Both the position numbers and the translations under genes were made by a program. This document shows positions 23,401 to 34,303 of a DNA stretch of 64,000 bases, piece by piece. The notes under the pieces were generated by a model. The model was given only the letters and a program-made list of their open reading frames with translations, did not search any database and had not been told where the DNA came from. Position 1 is the stretch's first letter, and each line of letters starts with the position of its first letter. The stretch comes from Nyssa sinensis (lineage: Eukaryota; Streptophyta; Magnoliopsida; Cornales; Nyssaceae): assembly GCA_008638375.1 (NCBI GenBank), contig VIRR01000466.1, positions 248,001 through 312,000 on the forward strand, in the 5' to 3' direction.

Positions 23401-26400
23401 TGGTGAAAATTTGCGCTATAGGTCCGTAAGATGACAAGCCACAGAAGTTTGGCTTGTGATTGGCTTAACTAGAGGCTCACTCAAGAAAGCTCATTAAATA
23501 AATAAGCAGAGCTTGATTGTAATTAGATTAATTTACTCAATTTGCCTCAAACTTGATAAGCTAATAAGCATCCTCAGCCTATAAAAGAAACCGAGCTACT
23601 TGAGCATGGCTCAAGATAGGCTCGAGTAGAAGTTCACCTGTGAGATAAATGAACCAAGCTTAACTTTATTTCAAAACTTATTAATTTTTCAAACTGAGCT
23701 TGAGTAACCCACTACTCAATCCCATATAATCAGATCAAAGAGGACAGAAAATGTTAGATTAGCAACCAATGGATCAAAGAAATAATAAACATGAATCAGA
23801 TGTTCCCCAATGTCCTTGTGCACAGATACTTTGTTTCTTTTGGTACCCTGACTTTTTTTCTTTTGGTACTTTAAAACGTGCAGAGGTGATATTCCAACCA
23901 ATTTCCCCTTTTACTCTAATACGTGCACAACATGCTTTAGAGGAATTAAACTATGTCTGAAACTGCATTCAGCAACGCTATTAATCAGAAAGAAAAAAAT
24001 AAAGCAGTCATTAAACATTGAGCATACCATATATAAGCTCCTTACACAGAAAAAGTAGACCAACCAATACAACCAGTCTTTATATAGCCATGACATTCTT
24101 TTGTTAGACTGAAGGACATCTCAGATCCCATACATTTGCAAAATTAATCACAGAACTACTTCTGAGTCCTGCATTCCCTCCTGAAATATCTTCATTTGAC
24201 AAAATGCCAAGAAGTTAGAAATTTTTTGAAAGAACAAGCATCCTTAAACTAGGATATTCCTAGTAAAGCAGAGGCTACTTCTACACACTGCTTTGGCTTA
24301 GCTGTCATGATTACTCCTGACGAAGTGAAAATTCCTGGGGTGACCAGAACCTTAGAATACAAATCTATACAGAGCTCATGTTCAAATTTAATCTGGATCC
24401 AATTAAACAATTTTAACCCATCTAAGCATAACGTGTCATATGCCAAGTATCAGGAGGGAGTGAGGCCTACAAGATGAAAATAATTCACATTTACATGACT
24501 AGACATTCCCTCTTTTATTTGGCCAGAATCCAAGATCAAACCATCAATTCTTTCAGTTCAACTTGTTTTGTAAACCCATATGTAATCAGGTTGTGCAAAC
24601 TCTAGTGATCTTTTATACTCTTTTATTTATCAGGGGATTAAAAAATAAAAAACTATCACAGTTCATCATAATTGTGCATCTTTGCCGCGATTCAGCTTAT
24701 TGATGAGCCAAGTGACCTTGTCTTGAGATGAACCAAGGCCAATGTCCAAAATAAAAGCTTATAGCCTGCTTGATGGATCCATCTTAGTTCAATTTTTTAT
24801 TTTCACTTGATCCCTAATAAGTTGTTTGTAGGTTCAAGGGGGTAGTAGTGGATATGGAGGTGTTACATGTCGAATGATGGAAATCCTATTAAAGTGACTA
24901 GGATGGAAGTCAAGGCATCCTTTGAAGATAGAAAGAACTGCAGTGGAGAGACAGAGAATCCCGAGGTGGATATCTATTGCCTCTCTCTTACTCTTTCCTC
25001 TTAGCTACAGATTGACCCTATCTATAGATCTCCCAAGAGTGCGGAGGACGGCTGTCACAGGTGGGAAACTTAGCCAACTGGAGGAAAATAGCAAGGTGGA
25101 AAACAAGAAAGTACAACAGGTGAGGTAGAAAACAAGCTGAATGTATGCGCCCAGAGGCTCCCTCCCTCTCTCTCTCTCTCTCTCTAAAAGACTGATTGAG
25201 ATGCATCACGAATAAGAACCACCAAACCACATACTCCTAGGATCCTACTGAGACCACAACAGAGACCAGGGGTCATGTCAGCGTTGCACACTGAGGTAGA
25301 AGAGCTACCTAGGTTCTCCTCCTGACCTAGGCAGGCATAGATAAGTCACAATGCAAGTGAGCACCAAAGTTGGCTTAAATGGGCGAAAAGGAGAAACACA
25401 GGCAAGGAAGGGATAATCGAAGCAGAGAGCATGCACTGAGCATCCACGCGATGAGGATTATGTGCCAGCAATGAGCATGTCAGGGAGTAGTACATGTAAA
25501 CACTGGGAACAGGCACATGCCAAAGGTAGGCAGCTGGTGAATGCATGCTGGAGATCATGTACCTAACTTCACTGATTACAGAAGAAACATGCTCCGATCC
25601 CACAAGCCAAGGTCCTAGGCCAAGGCACCGCGTGCATTGACCCAAGGAATCGACATGGCACATGGTGTGCAAGGAGAACCACAAACCATGAGTAGCAACT
25701 GCGTCAATACATGTGTCTGTGTATGAGATGTCTGTGCAAAGATTGCTACATGGGCTAGGTAGCACTGTGTAGACTAGCTAGGGTTACATGATGGAGTAAT
25801 TACATGGAAGCCACGTGGCTGGTGGAGGTCCCCCCACTACACTGTTAATAGAGAAAAAAAAAAAAAAAAACGAAATTTCCCCCATGTCCACTCTCATTCT
25901 GTCAATGTCGCTCAGAATTTCTCCATATTCTCTCCCTTGCTTCCCTTAATCATTCTATGTCTGTGTCATGATAACTGTAAAATTCACCAAAAATGTAGTT
26001 TGTATAAATACTCTTAACAATAAGCCCCTTGATTGGATGAAGTGAAGCCCCCAAAAATGAAACTCAAATTCTGATGATAAAAAAAGAAAACCAGAAAAAG
26101 CATGCCACACAAACAGCGAAATTTTTAAATGGAAACCCTAAATTCTAGGCAGCAAAACATAAGACCCAATTGAACCTTCCCTCAGCCCACCAGATTTGAG
26201 CAACCTCAACCCAAATCAAATACAAATGGACCGAAGCAAAATTAGGCAACGCTTGCCCCATTTTAATTCATTTGTAGCGCTACAATCACATTCACAATCC
26301 AGATGGATCACCGTGCACATAACAAGGATTAAGAGTGTTTTGACTAACAATTGTGTGGTCCAACAAGGAAAACCCCATAGCATCTTGATTCACAGCTGGA

Positions 26401-26929
26401 ACTTTGAAGTAGTTGTATCTCAATGAATGGGGTGATGTGTCTTATAATTCTGATAGTAACTGCAGTTCCCCAACCCAAGACATTAAATTTCATCGCTGTC
26501 AGCATATGCACGCAAACACACACAAACTCGCATTCGGCTGGAATTAACAGCCCCACCGCAGATTCTAATACTAATACAGAAATGAATAAACTTTTCAAGA
26601 AATGAAACAAACATCATCACTGCACAATGAAACATAACACAAAGTTTCAAAGATGCGTTCATGCATATTCATAGACATATCAATCACAATAAACAATATT
26701 CTCAAACAACACGTATCAGTGTAAAAGAAACCTAATTTAACACTAAAAATGTAATCTTTGAAGGAAAATCGGAGAAAACGAGGAACCTGAGACCGGCTGA
26801 ACCGGGGAAAGCATCAGAGGGCCAATTGAAACCGGGTTCGAGGGTAGGGAGGTCACCACCGGGGAGAGGACTGTCTTCGATCACGGCGTAATCGAACAGC
26901 CAATTCGAATTCTCTTCTGGAGACACCAT
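20499..26929 (-). CDS. ILR3: Group IVc bHLH transcription factor (ILR3/bHLH115-like)
   Basis: Nuclear basic helix-loop-helix regulator; relatives (bHLH34/104/105/115) control iron-deficiency responses. Exons on the minus strand are 26929-26787, 21900-21838, 21579-21502, 21399-21237 and 20765-20499. The frame is continuous and encodes 237 residues (ILR3 is about this size). It starts MVSPEENSNWLFDY. The bHLH follows with SKACREKMRRDRLNDRFQEL, then LEPGRPPKMDKTVILSDAV. A leucine-zipper-like coiled coil comes next (KLK..LQEKINELKAEKNEL). The C-terminus is MWQFMPPASVDTSQDHVLRP, the family signature. The usual PPKTDKAAIL segment reads PPKMDKTVIL here. The first intron is 4.9 kb and repeat-rich. 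Whether this is ILR3 or bHLH115 needs a tree; subgroup IVc is secure. Confidence 0.95.
20960..21090 (+). repeat. Possible tRNA-like SINE relic in bHLH intron 4
   Basis: An A-box-like TTTAGTGGTTAAGG and a B-box-like GGGTTCAACTC are about 57 bases apart, as in tRNA-derived SINE heads. I saw no A tail and no target-site duplication, so this is tentative. Confidence 0.35.
22872..23719. repeat. Direct duplication of about 310-320 bp in the intron
   Basis: Copy 1 is 22872-23178 and copy 2 is 23398-23719, in the same orientation with starts 526 bp apart. Both begin at TACTGGTGAAAA and end at CCACTACTCA. They share long near-identical phrases, for example AATAAGCAGAGCTTGATTG and GATAGGCTCGAGTAGAAG. 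Small indels separate them, so the duplication is not recent. The GAGCTTGAG/CTCGAG-rich style is common in plant non-coding transposons. Confidence 0.9.
24840..25880. mobile_element. Possible unclassified insertion in the bHLH intron
   Basis: This block is less AT-rich than its surroundings. It contains a CT microsatellite (about 25165-25184) and ends in a run of 17 or so A (about 25855-25871). The composition shift and A run suggest a transposed segment. I could not find flanking duplications or a coding domain, so the class is unknown. Confidence 0.3.
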
Positions 26930-27984
26930 CTCCCCCGATTTGATCGCCGGATTCCTAAGCCTCCCGGCGATAATTGGACCGGAGATGGAAGATGCGACAG
27001 TGGTTTGGCCGTTGGAAAGGGAAATATAAAAAAGATATGGAGAATTTTTGGGGAAGTAGGAAAATGAGAAGGAAAAGGTCATTCAAATTGGCGCTAGGCG
27101 GAAGAGTGGACCCACCAAAGAGTAATGCGGACTTTCAACTCTCCACGTACGGCATGCATCTCAGACTTGGATAAACTCTTTTGTGCCACTGCTTTCCCAA
27201 CAAAACCCCATTACAGTTGTGCTGTTCTCAGGATCTTTACTTTTACGAGGATGTTCTGCAAAAGCTCACTTTTTCAACACCAGTCAATGTCTGCCAATTT
27301 AAAAATTCAGAAGTAAACACAAGGATACTGTTAGAATTTTAATAAAAATTAAATGAATAAATTAGATTTTTAATAAAATAATTAGTACATTTGTTGGATG
27401 TTACAATCGTTTCATTACCCAATTAAATAATAATTTTATTTGACCCAAAAAAATTTATATTAAATTAGGTTTTAATACCTTATAATGATTTTTATTTTAG
27501 ACCTATAAATAATAGTCTTCTTTGACCCATTTGCATATGTGGGAAAAATAGTATGAGAATGTTATGAGGTAGGAAAATCCAAAATGAGTTGCTAGTTTTA
27601 TGACAGTGATACTTTTATATTGATTTTATGAGTAATACGGGAAAGGTTAGTTTTTTTCTTTCTTTTAGTGCATATGAAAACACTATTGAGAGTATCTAGA
27701 TTATATTTTAGAGTTATTGTAATTGTCTTTATTCTTCACATAAAGAGGCAAAGTTATTTTATAATAGTGTTACTGTGCTATACTGAATAGCTCTCTCCAT
27801 TTAATTTTTTGGCTCATTTACAAATATATATATATATAATGTGTTATATTATTTTTATGTACTGATGGTCTTTTTATTTAATTCAATTGTAGAATATTTC
27901 TATTGATGCATATTATAATATGTTGTAGGTAATAGTTATCATAAAATTTAAAAATATTTCAATTTAGAGAAATCTTTTAAAACC

Positions 27985-28076
27985 TTCCGGTGGTATAAGT
28001 GTTCACTTCTCATGTAAATTATAGGATTCAATTCCTCCTCTTTATTGTAGTATCAAAAAAAATAATAATAAGAGAA
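27985..28076 (+). repeat. Degenerate tRNA-like SINE candidate
   Basis: Has a TGGTATAAGTG A-box-like and a GGATTCAATTCC B-box-like motif, then an A-rich tail. CTTTTAA occurs on both sides and could be an eroded target-site duplication. Confidence 0.4.
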
Positions 28077-28702
28077 AAACTTTTAAGCAAGTTTCTTCTT
28101 TTTTTTTTTTGTTCACATTTTGGTTTGGGTAAAAAAAATAGAACTTTTAAAATCAAAAAGCTCTTTTGAATTTAAAAAGTTGAGTGATATTATTTGTTCG
28201 AAGGGCAAGTCACGTTATTACAAAAACAAATTAATTTTACAAGTTTCTCGTAAAATGTATTTTTTTTTATTGAAATAAGTAAGGATGGATGGAAGATGAA
28301 GAAAATAATTCAATAGGATGATAGCATGCTATTATCGTACTATAATTTAAGTCTCATATAAAATTTAATGTAATATTTAAATTACAGTAAAATAATAACA
28401 TATTATCGTTTCACTGAATTATTTTTTAAATAACAAAACACGACATTTAAATTTCTTTAAACACTTGAATTCAAATCGAAAATGTACATTGGCCACACTT
28501 TATTGCCCGTGCTTTTGAAATGTGTTACTGTCTACAGTACAAATGTAAACGCACTTTACTTTTTTTTAATAAATCGATAAAAAGTTTATATATATATATT
28601 TTTTTGTTAATATTGTTTTTTCTTCACAATCTAATAAGGCTGCACACGTGACGTGACGGATGGCACTAAAAAAGCCTTGCGATCCTTATTGTAAATTTTA
28701 AT

Positions 28703-28732
28703 CTGCACGTGGCACATGCATTCCACGTGCAG
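28703..28732. promoter_or_regulatory. Inverted pair of G-boxes
   Basis: CTGCACGTGG (28703-28712) and CCACGTGCAG (28723-28732) form a perfect 10-bp inverted repeat with a 10-base spacer; each arm contains the G-box CACGTG. Another CACGTGACGTGAC cluster lies about 55 bases upstream, and an evening-element-like AAAATATCT is near 28926. These are known plant bHLH/bZIP and circadian binding motifs, but no gene follows within the readable distance. Confidence 0.6.
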
Positions 28733-29686
28733 GCTAAAGAGACGAAGAAATGACATTTTATAAACACATAAAGTGGGTCAGAGGCATCACCCCCGTGAAC
28801 CAACTTCATCGCGTGGTTATGTTCAATTCTGAAGGCTTAAAGACACCTTACCTAACACAAAGAAAAAGCTATATGAGCTTTGTCAGCCATATTAATTACA
28901 CCCAATCATCCCTGTGGATGAGGAAAAATATCTTGCCATATAATGGCAGTTTTACTTCATAATATTCCAATCAAATTAAAAATAAAATTTTCTTAAAATA
29001 GAATTTGTATTTATAAATTAAAATTTGTAGATATAGAAATACTGAAATAAAATAATGATCTTATGAACCAAATTTGCATAAGTAAATTTTGTTCTAACTT
29101 ATACAAAATTATAAATTATAAAATGGAAACAGATTTATTTATAGTAATTTTACATATCAATACAGAAAATGTTTGATCAAAGCTAGTATTTGATTCTATG
29201 TTCTTAAGACAATATCCATTCTCGTACAAGTGTTTCAAGTTGTAAAATAATTGTATCTCAAGATACAGTGATCACGCACATTATTATAATACTTTAATTG
29301 GTGTGCATAACGAACTAACACAATATTTGTACTCATTTTCTGACTCTATGAACGTAGACTCAATACGTGAATAACTCTCTAGAATGAATTGTCTATATGC
29401 AATAAGGCCAGACTAATTTATAAAGTTCTTTGTGTTTGTTCAAATAGACCCGAACCTAAAGGATGCATTTGTTCTTGTGAACAGATATAATGATACAGTT
29501 TGAATAGATGTATTTGGTAAATATGCATACCAATCCAAAAGAACACAATTATTTTTTGAATGGGTGTACCAATTCGAAAAGATGCACTTGTTTATCGTGA
29601 CTATTCAATCAAAATTTAAAAACGTAATATTTTTGAAAATATAATTTAAATAAATAAAATTATGTAAATAATTTTTTTAAAAAAAG

Positions 29687-29739
<53 letters not shown>

Positions 29740-29887
29740 AGGCCCAACCCAACTAGGTTCAGTGCGGGGCAAGGCGGCGCACACGTATGGTGAATCCACC
29801 ATGGGCTAAGTCCTCTCCTATCCACAAAACTTAGATGTTCCTTAGAGCCCAAACCCTCCTTCAAGGTAATTATATATATACTCTTTA

Positions 29888-30605
29888 AGGTTCCGTTTGG
29901 TACGCAGGAATGGAGGTAGGAATGGAATGAGCATTCCTATCCCCATTCCATTCCCACGTTTGGTATGCTTAAACATGTTGGAATGGCCATTCCGTTCGGA
30001 ATGGCCATTCCACTTAGCACAGGAATGGCCATTCCTTGACAAAACCTAAGGAATGGCCATTCCTTTCCTAACGGAATGACCATCCATCTCTACAGCCCAC
30101 GACCACAAGTACAGTCAACTTTCTTATAATTAATAATCTTGGTACATGAAAAATTTATTAATTATTATAATTAATAATTATAAATTTTCTTATACTTTTA
30201 TTAAAAAAAATATTTTATACATGTAGATGAATTACAATATATTTAACTCTAATTTAAATAAAATTAGAAATATATTTGCCAAAAATATTATAAATAGGAT
30301 ATATATAAATATATGTATAATTATTTTAATTTTTTAATAATTAATATTATAAAAAATATATTTTTAAAAAATATTAATTATTCAGTAATATAATTATTAA
30401 TTATTTATCATAAAATTAATTATTATCATTCCATTCCAACAATTTGATGGTTCAAACCAAATATAGGAATGAAATTATCATTCCATTACTAGGTATTCAG
30501 CCAAACAAAAGAATGGAATAATTATTCCCTTTCCATTCCTACTCTATTCCATTCCTGATGTTATTCCATTCCTGTTCTATTCCATTCCTGCGTACCAAAC
30601 GTAGC
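29888..30605. mobile_element. Non-autonomous TIR transposon (PIF/Harbinger-like MITE)
   Basis: The ends are inverted repeats sharing CGTTTGGTACGCAGGAATGG. The left end is at about 29888 and the mirrored right end finishes at 30605. TTAAG occurs at both flanks (29885-29889 and 30606-30610), which fits a TTA target-site duplication of PIF/Harbinger. The inside is AT-rich with no transposase. The left arm carries four exact copies of the palindrome GGAATGGCCATTCC (29980, 29998, 30022 and 30050). Confidence 0.8.
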
Positions 30606-33600
30606 TTAAGAGTTTTGTTCTCAACTTATGTGAGACAAACTTTTCACGAGTTTCAATCTCTGTTATCATTTTTAAGTAGTGATATTTGGAGTTAATTTCT
30701 CATTCATTCTTTAATGATTTTGAACAATCCAATATATGTTTTTAATCTTTTCATGAAAAGTAACATATTTTCATGTGAATCTACTTTAAATATTATGTGG
30801 AGTCCACTTTTATTTTAGTTCAAAATTGGCTAAAAACTCATGCTCTAAACCTATTTTTTTAACAAAATATTGAATGATCCCGGATCAATTTAGTCCCAAA
30901 AATTAGATAATATATCACATGTGTATAATATATGCATGACACGTCATCTTATTCTCAGGACCATGCAATCCCCGAACATGGAATAGTAGCTCAAATGTGA
31001 TAGAAAGCAATGTTAAACGTAACATTATTCTATACTAGCAAAAGAGTAAGAGTAATTCTATTTGTTTGAAATTTTGTTATTAAATTTTATATTATTAGTG
31101 ATATGACAATAAATCATTAATAGATCATTAACATCGTGTTAAAATATCACTAATAATCTTATGTCATATCAAAAGATGTGGCCAGGATTTTATTTTAAGA
31201 GAGTAAAATTATTTTTTTTCAAATACTTGATCGTACATTTAAAAATTAAAGATTAATTGATATAAAAAAACTCACAAACTAGATAAGATATCCAATAGAA
31301 AAAAACCTTCAAAAATATTCAAGTTATAAAAAAAAAATTCGAAAAAGTCAATAAAAATTTCATTGTAAGATTAAATTAAAATTAAAATAAAGGTAAAGTG
31401 TTAAAAAAAAATAAGAGTGAGAGAAAAAATATAAATAAAAAAAAATTTTAAATATAAAAAAGCTCAAAAAAAACATAAAAAAAAAAAAAAGAATTGAAGA
31501 GAGGCAATTGGACCCTACATAGCCTCATCCCTAGTCATATTATTTGAGACGCAAGCGAAATCAGCTCTTGCATGAACCACGGAGGACCCCATCGTTTGAT
31601 TGAATGGGATGTAAGTGAAACATGCCTTGCATAATGCTCTCATATATGTTGTGTAACACATGGCAGAAGACAAGTCCGTACAAATAATGTGGAAATTTTT
31701 TTTCTTCTCAACACCAACCTGGTTCCAGTCTGTGTTACCGAATCCCAATAAAGTTTTTTTTTTTTTTTTTTTTCTTTAGGGTTCTTGAATATGGGCTAGT
31801 TTTATACCTTAAACGTGTTAATTCTTTTTTAATCTTTTAAATCTAAAATGGAAAATTTACACTTAATTTTCCTAAGTGATTGTCAAAATACATTGCATTC
31901 TCCTAGGTCAAAAAGTGAAGAGAGCTCAAAATACCCAATTGCCCTATTATCTTGTGACCAAAATCACATGCTATATTACACAACTTCTGCTCAAATTTCT
32001 CTTTAAGCTTTGTCAGTCATTTCTCTCTCTCTACAACTCTCCCTTCAGCTACAGGTATCTTTCTACTACTATTGCTCTTTTCCTGCCTTAATGGCTCTTT
32101 CATTCTTGTTGAGCAGTTTCTCCCTCTTTCCCTTCACAACTCTCTTCCTCCGACCCCATTTCTCTCTGTCTCTCTCCCAAACACATACAGTCCTTTTATA
32201 ACATCCTTTATTTAGAACAGTTACCAGGGGCATTGTAAGACTCAAATTTTTGAGTTTAGACTGAAGGTAAAAGATTTGAAATTTGAAATTTTTTCATTTA
32301 ATAAGGCTATTGAGGCGGCTTATATTGAAAGGATGCATCTTCCTAAAAAATTTACCAAGAGACTGCTCAGTATTAAGAAATTTAATTTAATTTATTATTT
32401 TTTTAATATAGGGACAGGAGAGAAATGACTATTTTAAATGGGGAAGAAAGGACTATTCTAAGAATCTAAGTTTATGTGCACAATATGAGATTCGAACTCA
32501 AACCCGTTGCGTGAAAAAAAAAGAGTTTTAATCATCTCATCTCAAAGTATTTATACAAGAACTTTAATTTTAAATGGCATGAGTAAGGGAAAGAATTTAA
32601 TTCATTCGTATCATTACTAGATATTTCTTTGTTACAACTTATGTTTATTAGAGACAATTTTTACACCTCGTTTTTTCATGTACAAAAGATGTTCAAAAAA
32701 TATCTCTAAACTTGCATATTCGATTCTCACTCTTTATATTTTTTGAGTCAGTTATCAGTGAAGATTAATAGTTTAAACGTTATACGATCTTGTGAGACGG
32801 TGATCCTATATGAAAAAATGAGTATTACCCGAACTCTAAACAACTTGATTCCTTTTTACTCGACAAAAAAAAAAGAAAAACATACTCAGAGAAAACGTGT
32901 TTGGCTGCCTGGTTAATTTTACTTCTCAAAATTCACTTTTGACACCTGCACGAATTTAAACACATTAAAGCATGCTGTAGTTGCATGCTCAAGACCTCAC
33001 GAATTGAAGTGGCTCAAATTCAAGGGTGATAAAGAGTATACAAAGCATAAAGGGTGAAAGAAAAAATTTATATTGCAGAATTACTTTTACAATTTTTATT
33101 AAATGCCAAATAATAAATTAATTATATCACTCTGACATGTCGCCGATTGATAATAAAATTCAAGTATTTCGAATTTGAGTCTCTTATGCGTCGATCATTG
33201 ATAAATAGAACTTAAAAAATAAATCTGACTGTCATGAAAAAAAAGATTTAATTTACCGACCTTCTAAAAAAAACAAATAATTATACAATAATCAATTTTC
33301 AAAATCTAAAGCTCTCCCAAACATATCTGGACATCAGCCCCAAAAAAGTAATTTTGAATCTCAAACTTGGTTTTAATATTTTGGAGGTGTTTTAACTCCA
33401 ATTTGTAAAACACAATTTTTTGCCCCTAAATTCTAACTCCCAACACTTTGGCCCCTCCATCTATAATTACTAGATCCGGTACGGGTTGATATATATTTAT
33501 TATGTGAAATACTCCGGCATTGTTGAGCCTCAAATCACCGCATGATTTGATAACAATAAATATAATCTAATAGCATTAATCTTAGATCAAGCTTCAAGCC

Positions 33601-33856
33601 CTAGAAATGGATCAGTCATCTTCAATCCATTTGTTTACAATGAAGATCAGCATAACACAATTTTAAGGCCACAAACAGGAAGCTGATTCTACAGTTACTT
33701 CCATAATAATTTACATAGCTTAAGATTGAAATCACAAGCATATACACACATAAACAAGCCACAATCACCAAAGGCATTATCCATATTCAAACCTGGACTA
33801 CCACAGCCACACACACACACTGCAATTTTAAAATATACAGAATCAACATAATATGA

Positions 33857-34245
33857 CTAGGCCACATATACGCGACTGGACTGAACAATACCCTCTATCC
33901 TTTTCGTTATCTCGTCTGGATTGGCACCCACCAGCTTGTCTACCAGAGCAGCTTCCTTCATCAGCAAAAATGTCGGCATCGCCTTTACCTCATATTTGGC
34001 TGCTACCTCCTAGCCAAAACCAAACATGAAAAAAAAATATCAACCTTTAAAATATCTTAAACAAGAGAATCAGACACTCTATCACTAACCAAGAAAAAGA
34101 ATCGGACAATCTATAAGCTGATTGTAACCACCAAAAATTTCTGGGTCATTCAATTTTAAGTTGTTATTTTAGACACACATATACATTTACATATATATAC
34201 ACACATTTACATTTACATATATAAATATATATATATATATATCGT

Positions 34246-34303
<58 letters not shown>

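Larger units (their letters stand above)
21901..26786 (-). other. Long first intron of the bHLH gene
   Basis: A 4,886-bp intron between codon 47 and the FGNSD-containing exon, with normal GT..AG ends. It holds a direct duplication (22872-23178 and 23398-23719), CT tracts near 22166 and 25165, and a less AT-rich block at about 24840-25880 that ends in an A run. No complete gene was seen inside. The open frames in it (for example 25346-25765 minus) have no recognisable domain. Confidence 0.85.
26930..33856. other. Intergenic, 6.9 kb between bHLH and CXXS1
   Basis: No supportable gene. The first few hundred bases upstream of 26929 must hold the bHLH promoter and 5' UTR. The rest carries a degenerate SINE-like unit (about 27985-28060), a G-box hairpin (28703-28732), a TA-GA microsatellite (about 29687-29737) and a TIR element (29888-30605). 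A pyrimidine-rich stretch at 32010-32200 contains a 36-codon hydrophobic open frame starting MALSFLLSSFSLFPF. That frame resembles a gene start, but nothing follows it. Confidence 0.5.

Noticed and set aside
25346..25765. 139-codon minus-strand frame in the bHLH intron
   Set aside because: No domain, odd Cys/His-rich composition and location inside an intron; more likely repeat DNA.
26930..27082. Upstream extension of the bHLH frame
   Set aside because: The family N-terminus MVSPE at 26929 is the conserved start; the upstream frame has no similarity.
29842..30042. 66-codon frame rich in Asn-Gly-His-Ser
   Set aside because: It is translation of the repeated GGAATGGCCATTCC words of the TIR element.
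32480..32530. tRNA-like GATTCGAACTC phrase
   Set aside because: Only a B-box-like motif; no cloverleaf or A box could be drawn, so no tRNA is called.
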